Of a stretch of 64,000 bases of DNA, positions 26,953 to 36,591 are shown piece by piece. The number at the start of each line of letters is the position of its first letter. Position 1 is the first letter of the stretch. The translations under genes were made by a program, and so were the position numbers. The DNA comes from Flavobacterium petrolei. GTDB lineage: Bacteria; Bacteroidota; Bacteroidia; Flavobacteriales; Flavobacteriaceae. Where the stretch lies: positions 1,364,001 to 1,428,000 of the forward strand of contig NZ_QNVY02000001.1 of NCBI RefSeq assembly GCF_003314435.2, given 5' to 3'. The notes beneath the pieces were generated by a model, which saw nothing but the letters and a program-made list of their open reading frames with translations, searched no databases and was not told the DNA's origin.

Positions 26953-28905
26953 TTAAATAGCTTGTTTATTCTCCTTAGTGGAATCAATTTTCACTTTCAA
27001 AACTGGAATTACGGTTTTCTTTTTTAAAAGAGAATCACTAATTCTTAATTGTAATTTTACTGCTTCCGAAAGGCCCCCTAATTTTGCATATCGCCCTTGT
27101 AAACTTGTTGCAAGTATTCTTTTTTCTAAATCTAGTCTTGTTATTTTCTGTCTGAGATATTTTTCGATCATCAAACTGGCAATTGGCCCTGCTATTGTTG
27201 CTCCATAACCTCCGTTTTCTACCATAACAGCTATCGCAATTTTTGGATTGTCTTTTGGTGCAAAAGCTACAAATATGGAGTGATCTTCCATTTTTACTCG
27301 TACTCCTCCAATTTTAGTGAAATTTTCAGCAGTTCCGGTCTTGCCACATATGTCAATTCCTTCCACTTTTAGGGATCTCGCAGTTCCTAAGTTATATACG
27401 TCAAATAAGCCACTGATCATAGGCTTAAAGTGCCTTTTGTCAATTGTGGTCACATGTTTGGTGGTGAATTTTTTATCTATAGTATGGCCTTCGATTCTTT
27501 TGATGATGTGAGGGGTATAATAATAACCTTCATTAGCAACTGTTGCCATCATGTTAGCCAGCTGAATCGGAGTCATTAAAACTTCTCCTTGCCCTATAGA
27601 GTTTGAAACAATTGTAGTGCTTCTCCACCCACCGTTAGGATAAATTCGTTTGTATGTTTTTGAGTCGGGTATGTTTCCTCTTTTACCAGTTGGTAAATCA
27701 TATCCCATAAATTGTCCAAGACCAAAACTTTTAACATGATTACTCCACACATCAACCGCTTGAGCTGGTTTAGCATATTTATTAATTGTTTGCATGTAAG
27801 CCGTTGCGAAATAAGAATTACAAGACTCAAATATCCCTCTGTGCAATTGAAGCGCACCACCATGACAGTGACATCCCATAAAACGTCCTCTGGCATAACT
27901 GAAACCGCGATTACAAAATACAGTTGTATTTTCATCAATTACACCTTCTTGCAGTGCAACAAGACCTGTTAAGATTTTGAAAGGTGAACCTGGAGGATAT
28001 TCGGCTAGTAATCCTCTATCATATAGTGGTTTTGCAATGGAGTCCCGGTATAATTCAGTATAATTTTTAGATCGTTGTCTTCCTACCAATATTCCAGGGT
28101 CATAAGAAGGAGCAGTCACAAGTGCTAATATTTCGCCGGTTCTGGGTTCAATAGCAACAATTCCACCTCTTTTATTAATCATTAATTCTTCTCCATATTT
28201 TTGGAGTTCGGCATCGATAGTAAGGTTTATGTCTTCTCCTTGAACGGCGATAGTGTCATATTTTCCGTCTTTATATGAACCAATTTCACGGTTGTATTTG
28301 TCTTTCTGAAAATATTTCACTCCTTTTACGCCTCGCAAAAGATCTTCGTAACTCTCTTCGACTCCTTGTCGACCAATCAAATCACCACTATTGTAGTATG
28401 GGTTTTTGGCGACTAATTTTTCATTGACCTGAGTAATGAATCCAAAAATATTAGCGCCAAATGCAACTTCATAATCACGAAGAGAGCGCTTCTGAAAATA
28501 AAAGCCTTCGTATTTTCGTATTTTTTCCTGAAAAGCAGCAAATTCACTTTTGTTTAATTGTGATAAGAAAACAGAGGGTAATCTGGGGCTATAAACTTTA
28601 GCTTTTTCAATTTTTTTTATAAAATCTTCTTTGGTGATATTCAATAATTGGCAAAACTCTAAAGTATCTGTTTCTTTAACTTCTCTTGGTACTACCATAA
28701 TGTCATAAGAGGCCTGATTGGCTACTAATAACTTTCCTTTTCGATCATAGATGTAACCTCTTTCAGGATACTCGTATTTTTTTTTAATGGCATTATTTTC
28801 AGATTTTAACTTTAATGTATCATCAACAACCTGCAAATAAAATATTCGCATTACAAGTAAAGAAGTAGCAAGAATGATTAAGGAAGGCAACAAGACTTTT
28901 CTCAT
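26953..28905 (-). CDS. mrdA: Penicillin-binding protein 2, transpeptidase of the elongasome
   Basis: The protein has 650 residues. It has a single N-terminal anchor (about 6-22), a PBP dimerisation domain, then the transpeptidase domain. The catalytic motifs are SxxK in PPGSPFKIL, SxN in SCNSYF and KTG in CGKTGTAEN. It cross-links peptidoglycan together with RodA. The start overlaps the stop of mreD by 4 bases, so translation is coupled. Confidence 0.96.
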   Translation of the reverse strand: MRKVLLPSLIILATSLLVMRIFYLQVVDDTLKLKSENNAIKKKYEYPERGYIYDRKGKLLVANQASYDIMVVPREVKETDTLEFCQLLNITKEDFIKKIEKAKVYSPRLPSVFLSQLNKSEFAAFQEKIRKYEGFYFQKRSLRDYEVAFGANIFGFITQVNEKLVAKNPYYNSGDLIGRQGVEESYEDLLRGVKGVKYFQKDKYNREIGSYKDGKYDTIAVQGEDINLTIDAELQKYGEELMINKRGGIVAIEPRTGEILALVTAPSYDPGILVGRQRSKNYTELYRDSIAKPLYDRGLLAEYPPGSPFKILTGLVALQEGVIDENTTVFCNRGFSYARGRFMGCHCHGGALQLHRGIFESCNSYFATAYMQTINKYAKPAQAVDVWSNHVKSFGLGQFMGYDLPTGKRGNIPDSKTYKRIYPNGGWRSTTIVSNSIGQGEVLMTPIQLANMMATVANEGYYYTPHIIKRIEGHTIDKKFTTKHVTTIDKRHFKPMISGLFDVYNLGTARSLKVEGIDICGKTGTAENFTKIGGVRVKMEDHSIFVAFAPKDNPKIAIAVMVENGGYGATIAGPIASLMIEKYLRQKITRLDLEKRILATSLQGRYAKLGGLSEAVKLQLRISDSLLKKKTVIPVLKVKIDSTKENKQAI

Positions 28906-29408
28906 CTTTTGTTAGGCTTAATAATATATATTATAATAATGCAAATAATGATTGTGAATAGTGTACTTAATAATGTTGTAATTAGAGTGTCTAATATGAA
29001 ACTCAATTGGAATGCCTCCAATAAAAATAAAGTAAAGTGGTGAATTACAACCGACAATAATATAAAAGAAAATCGTTGGGGTGTTAGGACATCATTCAGT
29101 TTTATGGTTTGATATTCATAACTTAAACCAAATGCAAACTTAAAAATTGAAGGTCTGAAATAGGCTAAAACTAAACAAGCTGTAGCGTGCGTTCCTCCAG
29201 AATTACTAAATAAATCCATGATGATCCCAAGTAAAAAACTAGCAGCTACTAAGCCTGATTTGTTACCATTTACCGGATAAAGGATAATAAATAAGATATA
29301 TGGAAATGGGCTTATATAACCCAAAAAATTCATATTATTGAATATGATAATCTGAATTGCCAATAGCAGAATAAATCGGGAAATATTGACGAACAAGGTG
29401 CTATTCAT
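28902..29408 (-). CDS. mreD: Rod-shape-determining membrane protein MreD
   Basis: The protein has 168 residues and about five hydrophobic helices with little other sequence signal, as is usual for MreD. Assignment rests on membrane topology and on its place between mreC and mrdA, overlapping each by 8 and 4 bases. The motif LGIIMDLFSNSGGTHATAC resembles the family core. Confidence 0.88.
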   Translation of the reverse strand: MNSTLFVNISRFILLLAIQIIIFNNMNFLGYISPFPYILFIILYPVNGNKSGLVAASFLLGIIMDLFSNSGGTHATACLVLAYFRPSIFKFAFGLSYEYQTIKLNDVLTPQRFSFILLSVVIHHFTLFLLEAFQLSFILDTLITTLLSTLFTIIICIIIIYIIKPNKR

Positions 29409-30225
29409 CTTTTTTTCTTTTTTCTAAATTAATGATTTCTTCACGATCTTTCCTTTTTATGATGTACACATGTCCTAAATTAGTCATGTCGTTAAAGAGT
29501 TTAATGTCTAAAGTATAAAAATTGGTTTGCTTGTCTCTGTAGATTTTTGCGATAGTTCCAATGTTGATGTTTTCTGGAAAAATAACTGACTGCCCTCCTG
29601 TGACAATAGTGTCTCCTATCTTTATCAATGCTAATCTTGGTAAATCTGTCAATTGAACAAAACCCGTGCTTTTGCCGTTCCAGTTCAATGAACCAAAATG
29701 GTTTGACTTTTTAATTTTCGCATTAATTTGAGTTCTTTTATTCAAAATACTGATTACCGTCGAATATTTTGGAGAAGTGTTTTCAATAATTCCGACGATA
29801 CCTAAATCGTTTATGACTCCCATGTCAGGTTTAATACCGTCTTTTTCGCCTGAATTTAATGTCAGATAATTTTCATACACATTATAGGAGTTATGTATTA
29901 CCTTAGAAACAACTATGTCATCCGGTTTCACACCTTTTAGGCTGTCTAATTTTTTAACCGCAGTAGTGTCTTTTTTACTAAATAAGAGACTTTTAAGTTT
30001 TGCATTTTCCAGTGCAAGCGCTTCGTTTTGAGTTTTTAAATTCAAATACTCATTTAGATTGTTTACTCTTTCATAAACACCGCCACTTAAAAAGTTTGCA
30101 GAACTAATTATTTTACTTCTATGGAAAGAATGTGATTGTATTGTTAACGATAACGAAATACCCAAAAGCAGTAAAAACAGTAATCTATTACTGTTTTTAT
30201 ACATAAAATTAAATATTTGCTGCAT
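29401..30225 (-). CDS. mreC: Rod-shape-determining protein MreC
   Basis: The protein has 274 residues with one membrane helix (about 13-28), a coiled-coil segment (about 50-75) and a periplasmic double beta-barrel (about 100-260; NSGEKDGIKPDMGVIN, IGDTIVTGGQSVIFPENINIG). MreC organises the elongasome in the periplasm. The gene lies 92 bases after mreB and overlaps mreD by 8 bases. Confidence 0.95.
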   Translation of the reverse strand: MQQIFNFMYKNSNRLLFLLLLGISLSLTIQSHSFHRSKIISSANFLSGGVYERVNNLNEYLNLKTQNEALALENAKLKSLLFSKKDTTAVKKLDSLKGVKPDDIVVSKVIHNSYNVYENYLTLNSGEKDGIKPDMGVINDLGIVGIIENTSPKYSTVISILNKRTQINAKIKKSNHFGSLNWNGKSTGFVQLTDLPRLALIKIGDTIVTGGQSVIFPENINIGTIAKIYRDKQTNFYTLDIKLFNDMTNLGHVYIIKRKDREEIINLEKRKKDE

Positions 30226-30317
30226 TTCGTATTTTATTATTTCAAATTAAGTTACAACTTTATTGTTTTATCACAACTTTTTTAAATTTTCAGTCGCTGC
30301 TAAAATTACTAGTTTTA

Positions 30318-31346
30318 TTATTTTATTAATATACTTTTAAATTTAGGGATATTTTTAAGTGCCATACCAGTTCCTCTGACAACAGCTCTTAATGGATCCT
30401 CGGCTATGTAAACAGGTAAATCTGTTTTTTGAGAAATTCTTTTATCAAGACCTCTTAACATTGATCCTCCACCAGCAAGATAAATACCTGTATTGTAAAT
30501 ATCTGCAGCTAATTCTGGAGGTGTTTGAGATAATGTTTCCATTACTGCATCTTCAATACGTTGTATTGATTTATCTAATGCTTTTGCAATTTCTCGGTAT
30601 GAAACTTCAACTTGTTTTGGTTTACCTGTTAATAAATCTCTTCCTTGAACGGACATGTCTTCAGGAGGAGTTTCTAAATCTTCGATAGCAGCACCGATTT
30701 GAATTTTTATTTTTTCAGCGGTAGTTTCTCCAACAAAAAGATTGTGTTGTGTACGCATGTAATACACGATATCATTTGTAAATACATCACCAGCAATTTT
30801 TACTGACTTGTCACATACAATCCCACCTAATGCAATTACTGCGATTTCAGTTGTTCCACCACCAATATCAACAATCATATTTCCTTTAGGTTGCATGATG
30901 TCAATTCCGATACCTATTGCGGCAGCCATAGGTTCGTGTATCAAATAAACTTCTTTACCATTAACTCTTTCACATGATTCTTTTACCGCTCTCATTTCCA
31001 CTTCGGTAATTCCAGAAGGAATACAAACCACCATTCTTAGTGCGGGAGTAAACATTCTTTTCTTTAATGCTGGAATGCTTTTTATAAATAAGCTTATCAT
31101 TTTTTCTGAAGCATCAAAATCAGCAATTACACCATCCTTCAAAGGTCTAATCGTCTTAATGTTTTCATGTGTCTTACCCTGCATCATGCTGGCTTCTTTA
31201 CCTACAGCAATGATTTTTCCCGAAATTCTATCGCGGGCAACTATTGAAGGGCTGTCAATTACTACTTTATCATTATGTATGATTAAAGTATTAGCGGTAC
31301 CAAGGTCTATCGCAATATCCTCGGTCATGAAATCAAAAAATCCCAT
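30318..31346 (-). CDS. mreB: Actin-like rod-shape protein MreB
   Basis: The protein has 342 residues. It has the phosphate-1 motif DLGTANTLI, DIGGGTTEIAVI for phosphate 2 and the adenosine motif LAGGGSMLRGL. MreB forms membrane-bound filaments that guide elongation. The start MGFFDFMTEDIAIDLGTAN is typical. A perfect -7 box lies upstream (31394-31387), so it may start its own transcript rather than depend on purH. Confidence 0.97.
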   Translation of the reverse strand: MGFFDFMTEDIAIDLGTANTLIIHNDKVVIDSPSIVARDRISGKIIAVGKEASMMQGKTHENIKTIRPLKDGVIADFDASEKMISLFIKSIPALKKRMFTPALRMVVCIPSGITEVEMRAVKESCERVNGKEVYLIHEPMAAAIGIGIDIMQPKGNMIVDIGGGTTEIAVIALGGIVCDKSVKIAGDVFTNDIVYYMRTQHNLFVGETTAEKIKIQIGAAIEDLETPPEDMSVQGRDLLTGKPKQVEVSYREIAKALDKSIQRIEDAVMETLSQTPPELAADIYNTGIYLAGGGSMLRGLDKRISQKTDLPVYIAEDPLRAVVRGTGMALKNIPKFKSILIK

Positions 31347-31386
31347 AAGTTTTTTAAGGGTTAAAATGTTATAAATTTGAAACGAG

Positions 31387-31394
31387 CAAAGTTA
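31387..31394 (-). promoter_or_regulatory. -7 promoter box upstream of mreB
   Basis: On the minus strand TAACTTTG (followed by C) matches TAnnTTTG exactly, about 40 bases before the mreB ATG and between purH and mreB. No TTG is found at the ideal distance, so only the -7 part is supported. Confidence 0.4.
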
Positions 31395-31400
31395 AACAAA

Positions 31401-32927
31401 TTAATGTTTAAAATGACGCGTTCCCGTAAATACCATTGCAACTTTATTTTCATTACAATAGTTAATGCTCAATTCATCTTTAATAGATCCACCAGGTTGA
31501 ATTACCGCTGTTATTCCTGCGTTTTTAGCTATTTCCACACAATCTGGGAAAGGGAAAAAAGCGTCACTTGCCATTGAGGCTCCGTGCAAATCAAATCCGA
31601 AATTTTTAGCTTTTTCAATAGCTTGAAGCAAGGCGTCAACTCTTGATGTTTGTCCAGTACCAGAAGCAATAAGTGTACCGTTTTTTGCAAAAACAATCGT
31701 GTTAGATTTTGTATTTTTACAAATTTTTGAAGCAAATATTAAATCTTGAATCTCTTGTTCTGAAGGTGTAGTTATAGTAACGGTTCTTAACGCTTCTTTA
31801 TTGTCAGTGATGTTGTTTCTTTCCTGAACTAAGATTCCGTTTAAGCACGTTCTTACTTGTTTTTGTGGCAAAGCAACCTCATTTTGCACTAATATAATTC
31901 GGTTTTTCTTTTCTTGTAAAATCGCGGTGGCTTCAGCATCATATTCTGGAGCAATTACAACTTCGCAAAACAATTTGTTTATTTCAGTAGCAGTTGCTAC
32001 ATCAATTTTAGTATTGGAAATCAAAACACCTCCAAAAGCTGAAGTTGGATCACACGCTAATGCCGCTAAGTACGCTTCATTAATTGTAGCTCTTGTAGCT
32101 AAACCACAGGAATTGTTGTGTTTTAATATGGCAAATGTAGGCCCATCATTCTTAAATTCATTAATCAAATTTACGGCAGCATCTACATCTAATAAATTGT
32201 TATATGATAATTCTTTTCCGTGAACTTTGTTGAACATGGCATCAAAATCACCAAAGAAAAATCCTTTTTGATGTGGGTTTTCGCCGTATCTTAAAACTTG
32301 TCCATTTGCAATACTTTCTTTGTAAATGGTTTCATCTGTGTTGAAATAATTAAAAATTGCAGTGTCATAATGAGAAGAAACATGAAATGCTTTGGTAGCT
32401 AGTAATTTTCGGTCTTCTAATGTAGTCGCGCCGTTTTGTTCTATAATTAAATCCAAAAGTAAACTGTATTGATCAACCGAAGATACAATTACTGTATCCT
32501 TGAAGTTTTTTGCAGCAGCACGAATTAATGAAATCCCACCAATATCTATTTTTTCAATGATATCTGCTTCACTTGCTCCTGAAGCTACCGTTTTTTCAAA
32601 AGGATATAAGTCAACAATTACCAAATCAATTTGGGGTATGTTGAATTCAATCATTTGCTGCACATCACTTTCATTATCTTGACGATTTAGTATTCCGCCA
32701 AAAACTTTTGGGTGTAATGTTTTTACTCTTCCACCCAAAATAGATGGGTAAGAGGTCACATCTTCAACGGGTATTACAGGGATTCCTAAGTTTTTTATGA
32801 AATCCTCTGTGCCACCTGTAGAATAAAGTGTAACATTTTGACTGTTTAGTTGTCTTACTATAGGTTCCAATCCTTCTTTAGAAAAGACGGAGATTAATGC
32901 AGATTGAATTGTTTTAGTTGTGCTCAT
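31401..32927 (-). CDS. purH: Bifunctional AICAR transformylase/IMP cyclohydrolase
   Basis: The protein has 508 residues. The N-terminal IMP cyclohydrolase (MGS-like) domain has SVFSKEGLEP, STGGTEDFI and GGRVKTLHPKV. The AICAR formyltransferase domain has RYGENPHQKG, LKHNNSCGLA and SDAFFPFPD. It carries out the last two steps of IMP synthesis. It precedes mreB on the same strand with a 54-base gap. Confidence 0.97.
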   Translation of the reverse strand: MSTTKTIQSALISVFSKEGLEPIVRQLNSQNVTLYSTGGTEDFIKNLGIPVIPVEDVTSYPSILGGRVKTLHPKVFGGILNRQDNESDVQQMIEFNIPQIDLVIVDLYPFEKTVASGASEADIIEKIDIGGISLIRAAAKNFKDTVIVSSVDQYSLLLDLIIEQNGATTLEDRKLLATKAFHVSSHYDTAIFNYFNTDETIYKESIANGQVLRYGENPHQKGFFFGDFDAMFNKVHGKELSYNNLLDVDAAVNLINEFKNDGPTFAILKHNNSCGLATRATINEAYLAALACDPTSAFGGVLISNTKIDVATATEINKLFCEVVIAPEYDAEATAILQEKKNRIILVQNEVALPQKQVRTCLNGILVQERNNITDNKEALRTVTITTPSEQEIQDLIFASKICKNTKSNTIVFAKNGTLIASGTGQTSRVDALLQAIEKAKNFGFDLHGASMASDAFFPFPDCVEIAKNAGITAVIQPGGSIKDELSINYCNENKVAMVFTGTRHFKH

Positions 32928-32950
32928 TATGTAGTTATAGTTATAAAGTG

Positions 32951-32958
32951 CAAAAATA
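32951..32958 (-). promoter_or_regulatory. -7 promoter box upstream of purH
   Basis: TATTTTTG on the minus strand, followed by CA, matches TAnnTTTG exactly and lies 23 bases before the purH ATG. No clear TTG box is seen upstream. Confidence 0.42.
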
Positions 32959-33121
32959 GTTTTTTAATGTTAAAATTAAGCCATTTGAAATTGAGATAAT
33001 TATAATTTTTACTGCTATTTCAACAAGAGGCATAAAATAATGGCGCATCGCTGGAACGAAATGATTTTTCATTAGGTTTTTGAATAATATTTATAGAATT
33101 TTACTTAAACAAATAGATTGT

Positions 33122-34372
33122 ATGTTAGTTTATCTTCGATTATTAAAAGAGAGTTTTGGGTTTGCAATGAATGCGTTGCGAAATAATAAATTAAGAACCT
33201 TGCTTTCTTTGTTAGGAGTGACGATAGGTATTTTTTCGATTATTGCAGTTCTGGCTGCTGTAGATTCTTTGGACAAAAAAATTAAAAAGGATTTGAGTAG
33301 TCTGGATAAAAATACCATTTATTTGATGCGCTTTTCTTTTGGTCCATCCGAAATTCCGCAATGGAAAAGAGAGCAATTTCCGGATGTTAAATACGATGAA
33401 TACGAGTATCTGAAAAGTTCTATGAACGATTTAGACCAGATGGCGTATCAGTTTTTTGTGGGTAGAGAATCCCTGAAATTCGAATCGGAATCCGTAAGTG
33501 ATGTGAATATCGTTCCGGTATCGCATGAATTCATAGAAATCCAAGGTCTTGAGTTTGAAAAAGGAAGGTTTTATAATGAATCTGAATCTAATTCTGGTGC
33601 TCCGGTTATTGTTCTCGGCTTTGATATTGCTAAAAGTCTTTTTGGCGAAAGCGAACCAATTGGAAAAAACATTCGTCTTTACGGGCAGCGTTTCACAGTT
33701 ATTGGAATGTTGAAAAAGCAAGGAGAAGGAATGTTTGGGGATAGTAATGATACATCAGCTTTCATTCCGGTGAATTTTTTAAGAAGGTTGTACGGCGATA
33801 ATAATGATGCGTTGACGCCGGTAATCCTTGTAAAGCCTGACAAAGGAGTTGATATGGATGCTTTTAAAGCGGAACTTGCTCAGAAACTAAGAAATTATCG
33901 CGGGATGAAAATAGATGAAATTGATAATTTTTTCATCAATGTTCTTTCCGGATTTACAGATTTATTAGATGGAATTATTAGTGCCATGCGTGGAGGTGGA
34001 ATTTTGATTAGTGTCTTTTCGTTCTTAGTTGGAGGATTTGGAGTAGCTAATATCATGTTTGTTTCAGTAAAAGAGCGTACTAATTTGATTGGGATTCAAA
34101 AGTCATTAGGGGCCAAAAATAGATTTATCCTTTTTCAATTTCTATTTGAAGCTATTATTTTATGTGTTATTGGTGGAGCTATTGGTTTACTGATAGTTTG
34201 GTTGTTATCCCTGCTTTTAACTAGTGTGTTGGATTTTGAATTCGTTTTGAGCTTTTGGAATATTTTAATTGGCTCCGGATTGTCAATTGTTGTAGGTGTG
34301 ATTTCAGGAATTCTTCCAGCCATTTCAGCGTCTAAATTAGATCCTGTTGAAGCAATTAGAACAGGAATGTAA
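33122..34372 (+). CDS. MacB/FtsX-type ABC transporter permease
   Basis: The protein has 416 residues. The N-terminal helix (LLSLLGVTIGIFSIIAVLA) is followed by a periplasmic MacB_PCD domain (about 45-280) and a C-terminal FtsX domain with three helices (FVSVKERTNLIGIQKSLGAKNRFIL, then SASKLDPVEAIRTGM). Such permeases move lipoproteins, peptides or small molecules out of the inner membrane. No ATPase gene is adjacent. I chose the ATG at 33122 (MLVYLRLLKESFGFAMNALR); an upstream in-frame start would add 14 unlikely residues. Confidence 0.88.
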   Translation: MLVYLRLLKESFGFAMNALRNNKLRTLLSLLGVTIGIFSIIAVLAAVDSLDKKIKKDLSSLDKNTIYLMRFSFGPSEIPQWKREQFPDVKYDEYEYLKSSMNDLDQMAYQFFVGRESLKFESESVSDVNIVPVSHEFIEIQGLEFEKGRFYNESESNSGAPVIVLGFDIAKSLFGESEPIGKNIRLYGQRFTVIGMLKKQGEGMFGDSNDTSAFIPVNFLRRLYGDNNDALTPVILVKPDKGVDMDAFKAELAQKLRNYRGMKIDEIDNFFINVLSGFTDLLDGIISAMRGGGILISVFSFLVGGFGVANIMFVSVKERTNLIGIQKSLGAKNRFILFQFLFEAIILCVIGGAIGLLIVWLLSLLLTSVLDFEFVLSFWNILIGSGLSIVVGVISGILPAISASKLDPVEAIRTGM

Positions 34373-34446
34373 TGATGTACTATTCTAAATCTAACTGAAA
34401 TTTGAATTGCTTCCAGTGTTAATAATTTTAGATATACGATATATAA

Positions 34447-34482
34447 AAAAGCAGCTTCCAAAATTTTTTGGAAGCTGCTTTT
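34447..34482 (+). terminator. Terminator of the ABC permease gene
   Basis: A perfect 17-bp inverted repeat (aaaagcagcttccaaaa and its complement) with flanking A and T runs lies 75 bases after the stop. Confidence 0.8.
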
Positions 34483-34508
34483 AGTTTGTATTTAATCTAT
34501 AAAAAAAA

Positions 34509-34530
34509 ATATCCCGATTGCTCGGGATAT
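34509..34530 (-). terminator. Terminator of accD
   Basis: On the minus strand a 9-bp stem (atatcccga/tcgggatat) with a 4-base loop is followed by a run of eight T. It lies directly after the accD stop. Confidence 0.85.
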
Positions 34531-34534
34531 TCAT

Positions 34535-35389
34535 TTATCTAATAGTGTTATTTTGGATCAAATCGATATACAAGTTGATCTTGTCTTTCAATTCTTTTCT
34601 TGGTGTAATAAAGTCTAAGAAACCATGTTCAAGAAGAAACTCTGCAGTTTGAAAACCTTCCGGTAAATCTTTACCTGTCGTGTCTCTTACAACTCTTGGT
34701 CCTGCAAATCCTATTAATGCTCCTGGTTCAGAAATGTTGATGTCACCCAGCATTGCGTAAGAAGCAGTTGTTCCTCCGGTTGTTGGGTCTGTACACAATG
34801 AAATGTAAGGAAGTTTTGCTTCGGCAAGTTGAGCGAGTTTTACAGATGTTTTTGCTAATTGCATTAAAGAATAAGCCGCTTCCATCATTCGTGCTCCACC
34901 TGATTTAGAAATCATTATGAAAGGCATTCTGTTTTTGATAGCGTGATCAATTCCTCTTGCAATTTTTTCTCCTACAACTGCACCCATAGAACCACCAATG
35001 AAGGCGAAATCCATACAGCAAATAACCACGTCTTTTCCTTTGGATTTTCCAACTCCAGTGCGCACGGCATCCTTAAGTTTAGTTTTATCCATAACGTCTT
35101 TCAAACGGTCTGCATACTTTTTTGTATCCACAAAATGCAAAGGATCTTTAGAAGTCATATTCTTGTCTAATTCAACAAACTCATTGTTGTCAAATAAGAT
35201 TTGAAAATATTCAGCACTTCCTATTCTAACATGAAAACCATCCTCGGGACTTACAAATAAGTTACGAGCTAGTTCATCGGCATCAATAATTTTTCCAGTT
35301 GGAGATTTGTACCAAAGTCCTTTTGGAATATCCATTTTGTCTTCGGTAGCAGTAGTAATCCCTTTTTCTTTTCTTTTAAACCAAGCCAT
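34535..35389 (-). CDS. accD: Acetyl-CoA carboxylase carboxyltransferase subunit beta, lacking the zinc cysteines
   Basis: The protein has 284 residues. The carboxyltransferase core is intact ([51 protein letters not shown]). With AccA it transfers CO2 from biotin to acetyl-CoA for fatty acid synthesis. The N-terminal zinc ribbon is odd: aligned with E. coli AccD, the four Cys positions read Ser 29, Gly 32, Ser 47 and Asp 50, while the flanking ELARNL and HVRI are kept. The zinc has therefore probably been lost without loss of the fold. It follows fbaA by 74 bases on the same strand. Confidence 0.95.
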   Translation of the reverse strand: MAWFKRKEKGITTATEDKMDIPKGLWYKSPTGKIIDADELARNLFVSPEDGFHVRIGSAEYFQILFDNNEFVELDKNMTSKDPLHFVDTKKYADRLKDVMDKTKLKDAVRTGVGKSKGKDVVICCMDFAFIGGSMGAVVGEKIARGIDHAIKNRMPFIMISKSGGARMMEAAYSLMQLAKTSVKLAQLAEAKLPYISLCTDPTTGGTTASYAMLGDINISEPGALIGFAGPRVVRDTTGKDLPEGFQTAEFLLEHGFLDFITPRKELKDKINLYIDLIQNNTIR

Positions 35390-35405
35390 ATTTATTGTTT
35401 TTGTT

Positions 35406-35460
35406 GTTTCAGGTTTAAAGTTTAAAGTTTTGAAACCTGAAACCTGAAACTTTAAACTTT
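35406..35460. repeat. Complex palindrome in the fbaA-accD spacer
   Basis: The segment is built from gtttcaggttt and its complement aaacctgaaac, plus repeated aaagtttaaagttt and aaactttaaacttt. The units can fold into one long stem in either strand. Direct copies of the cctgaaa unit also occur. It fills most of the 74-base gap between two same-strand genes. Confidence 0.6.
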
Positions 35461-35463
35461 TTA

Positions 35464-36531
35464 TTATAATGTATTCACGTTGTTCAAGTCAGCAAATGCT
35501 TGTTCCAATCTTGTGTTGAAAGTAACTTCACTTTCACGCAACCATTTTCTTGGGTCGTAATATTTTTTGTTTGGAGCATCAGCACCTTCTGGGTTTCCAA
35601 TTTGAGTTTTCAAATAGTCGATATTTTTTACCATGTAATCACGAATGCCTTCTGTAAAAGCAAATTGTAAATCAGTGTCGATATTCATTTTTATTACACC
35701 GTAGCTGATACCTTCTCTGATTTCTTCTAATGTAGAACCTGATCCACCGTGGAAAACGAAATCAACCGGATTGTGTCCTGTGTTGAATTTATTTTGAACG
35801 AAATCTTGAGAATTTTTTAAGATTTTTGGAGTCAATTTTACATTTCCTGGTTTGTAAACTCCATGAACGTTTCCAAAAGCAGCTGCAATTGTAAATCTTG
35901 GGCTTACTTTAGAAAGTTCTTCATATGCGTAAGCAACCTCTTCTGGTTGTGTGTATAATTTTGAACTGTCAACATCAGAGTTGTCAACACCATCTTCTTC
36001 ACCACCTGTAATTCCAAGTTCGATTTCAAGTGTCATTCCCATTTTGCTCATTCTTTCTAAATAGCCTTTGCAAATTTCGATGTTTTCTTCGATTGGCTCT
36101 TCAGATAAATCAATCATGTGAGAGGAAAACAAAGGTTTTCCGGTTCTAGCAAAATGCGCTTCTGAAGCATCTAACAAACCATCAATCCAAGGCAATAATT
36201 TTTTTGCGCAATGGTCAGTATGTAAAATTACAGTTGCTCCGTAAGCTTCCGCCAAGGTATGAATGTGCAGTGCACCAGCGATTCCACCAGCGATTGCTGC
36301 TTTTTCACCTTCATTTGAAAGTCCTTTTCCAGCGTTAAATTGTGCTCCTCCATTTGAAAATTGAATAATTACTGGAGCATTCAGTTTTGCTGCTGTTTCA
36401 AGAACGCCATTGATAGTATTTGATCCCGTAACATTTACTGCCGGAAGTGCAAATCCTTTTTCTTTAGCATAATTAAAAATTTCCTGAACCTGATCTCCTG
36501 TAGCTACGCCTGGTTTTATGTTGTGTGCCAT
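35464..36531 (-). CDS. fbaA: Class II fructose-bisphosphate aldolase
   Basis: The protein has 355 residues. Zinc and substrate motifs include [29 protein letters not shown] and [14 protein letters not shown]. Length and C-terminus ([13 protein letters not shown]) fit the long FbaA type of E. coli. It splits fructose 1,6-bisphosphate in glycolysis and works in reverse for gluconeogenesis. A -7 box lies upstream; accD follows downstream after a palindromic spacer. Confidence 0.97.
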   Translation of the reverse strand: MAHNIKPGVATGDQVQEIFNYAKEKGFALPAVNVTGSNTINGVLETAAKLNAPVIIQFSNGGAQFNAGKGLSNEGEKAAIAGGIAGALHIHTLAEAYGATVILHTDHCAKKLLPWIDGLLDASEAHFARTGKPLFSSHMIDLSEEPIEENIEICKGYLERMSKMGMTLEIELGITGGEEDGVDNSDVDSSKLYTQPEEVAYAYEELSKVSPRFTIAAAFGNVHGVYKPGNVKLTPKILKNSQDFVQNKFNTGHNPVDFVFHGGSGSTLEEIREGISYGVIKMNIDTDLQFAFTEGIRDYMVKNIDYLKTQIGNPEGADAPNKKYYDPRKWLRESEVTFNTRLEQAFADLNNVNTL

Positions 36532-36569
36532 TGTACTTTTTTTAGTTATTTTTTTAGTTTTTAGTTTTG

Positions 36570-36577
36570 CAAAAATA
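36570..36577 (-). promoter_or_regulatory. -7 promoter box upstream of fbaA
   Basis: TATTTTTG on the minus strand, followed by CAAA, matches TAnnTTTG and is 38 bases before the ATG. The -33 region has no clear TTG. Confidence 0.4.
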
Positions 36578-36591
36578 AGAATTAATTAGCA

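Noticed and set aside
35406..35460. CRISPR-like repeat
   Set aside because: The repeats are inverted and contiguous, with no regular spacers.
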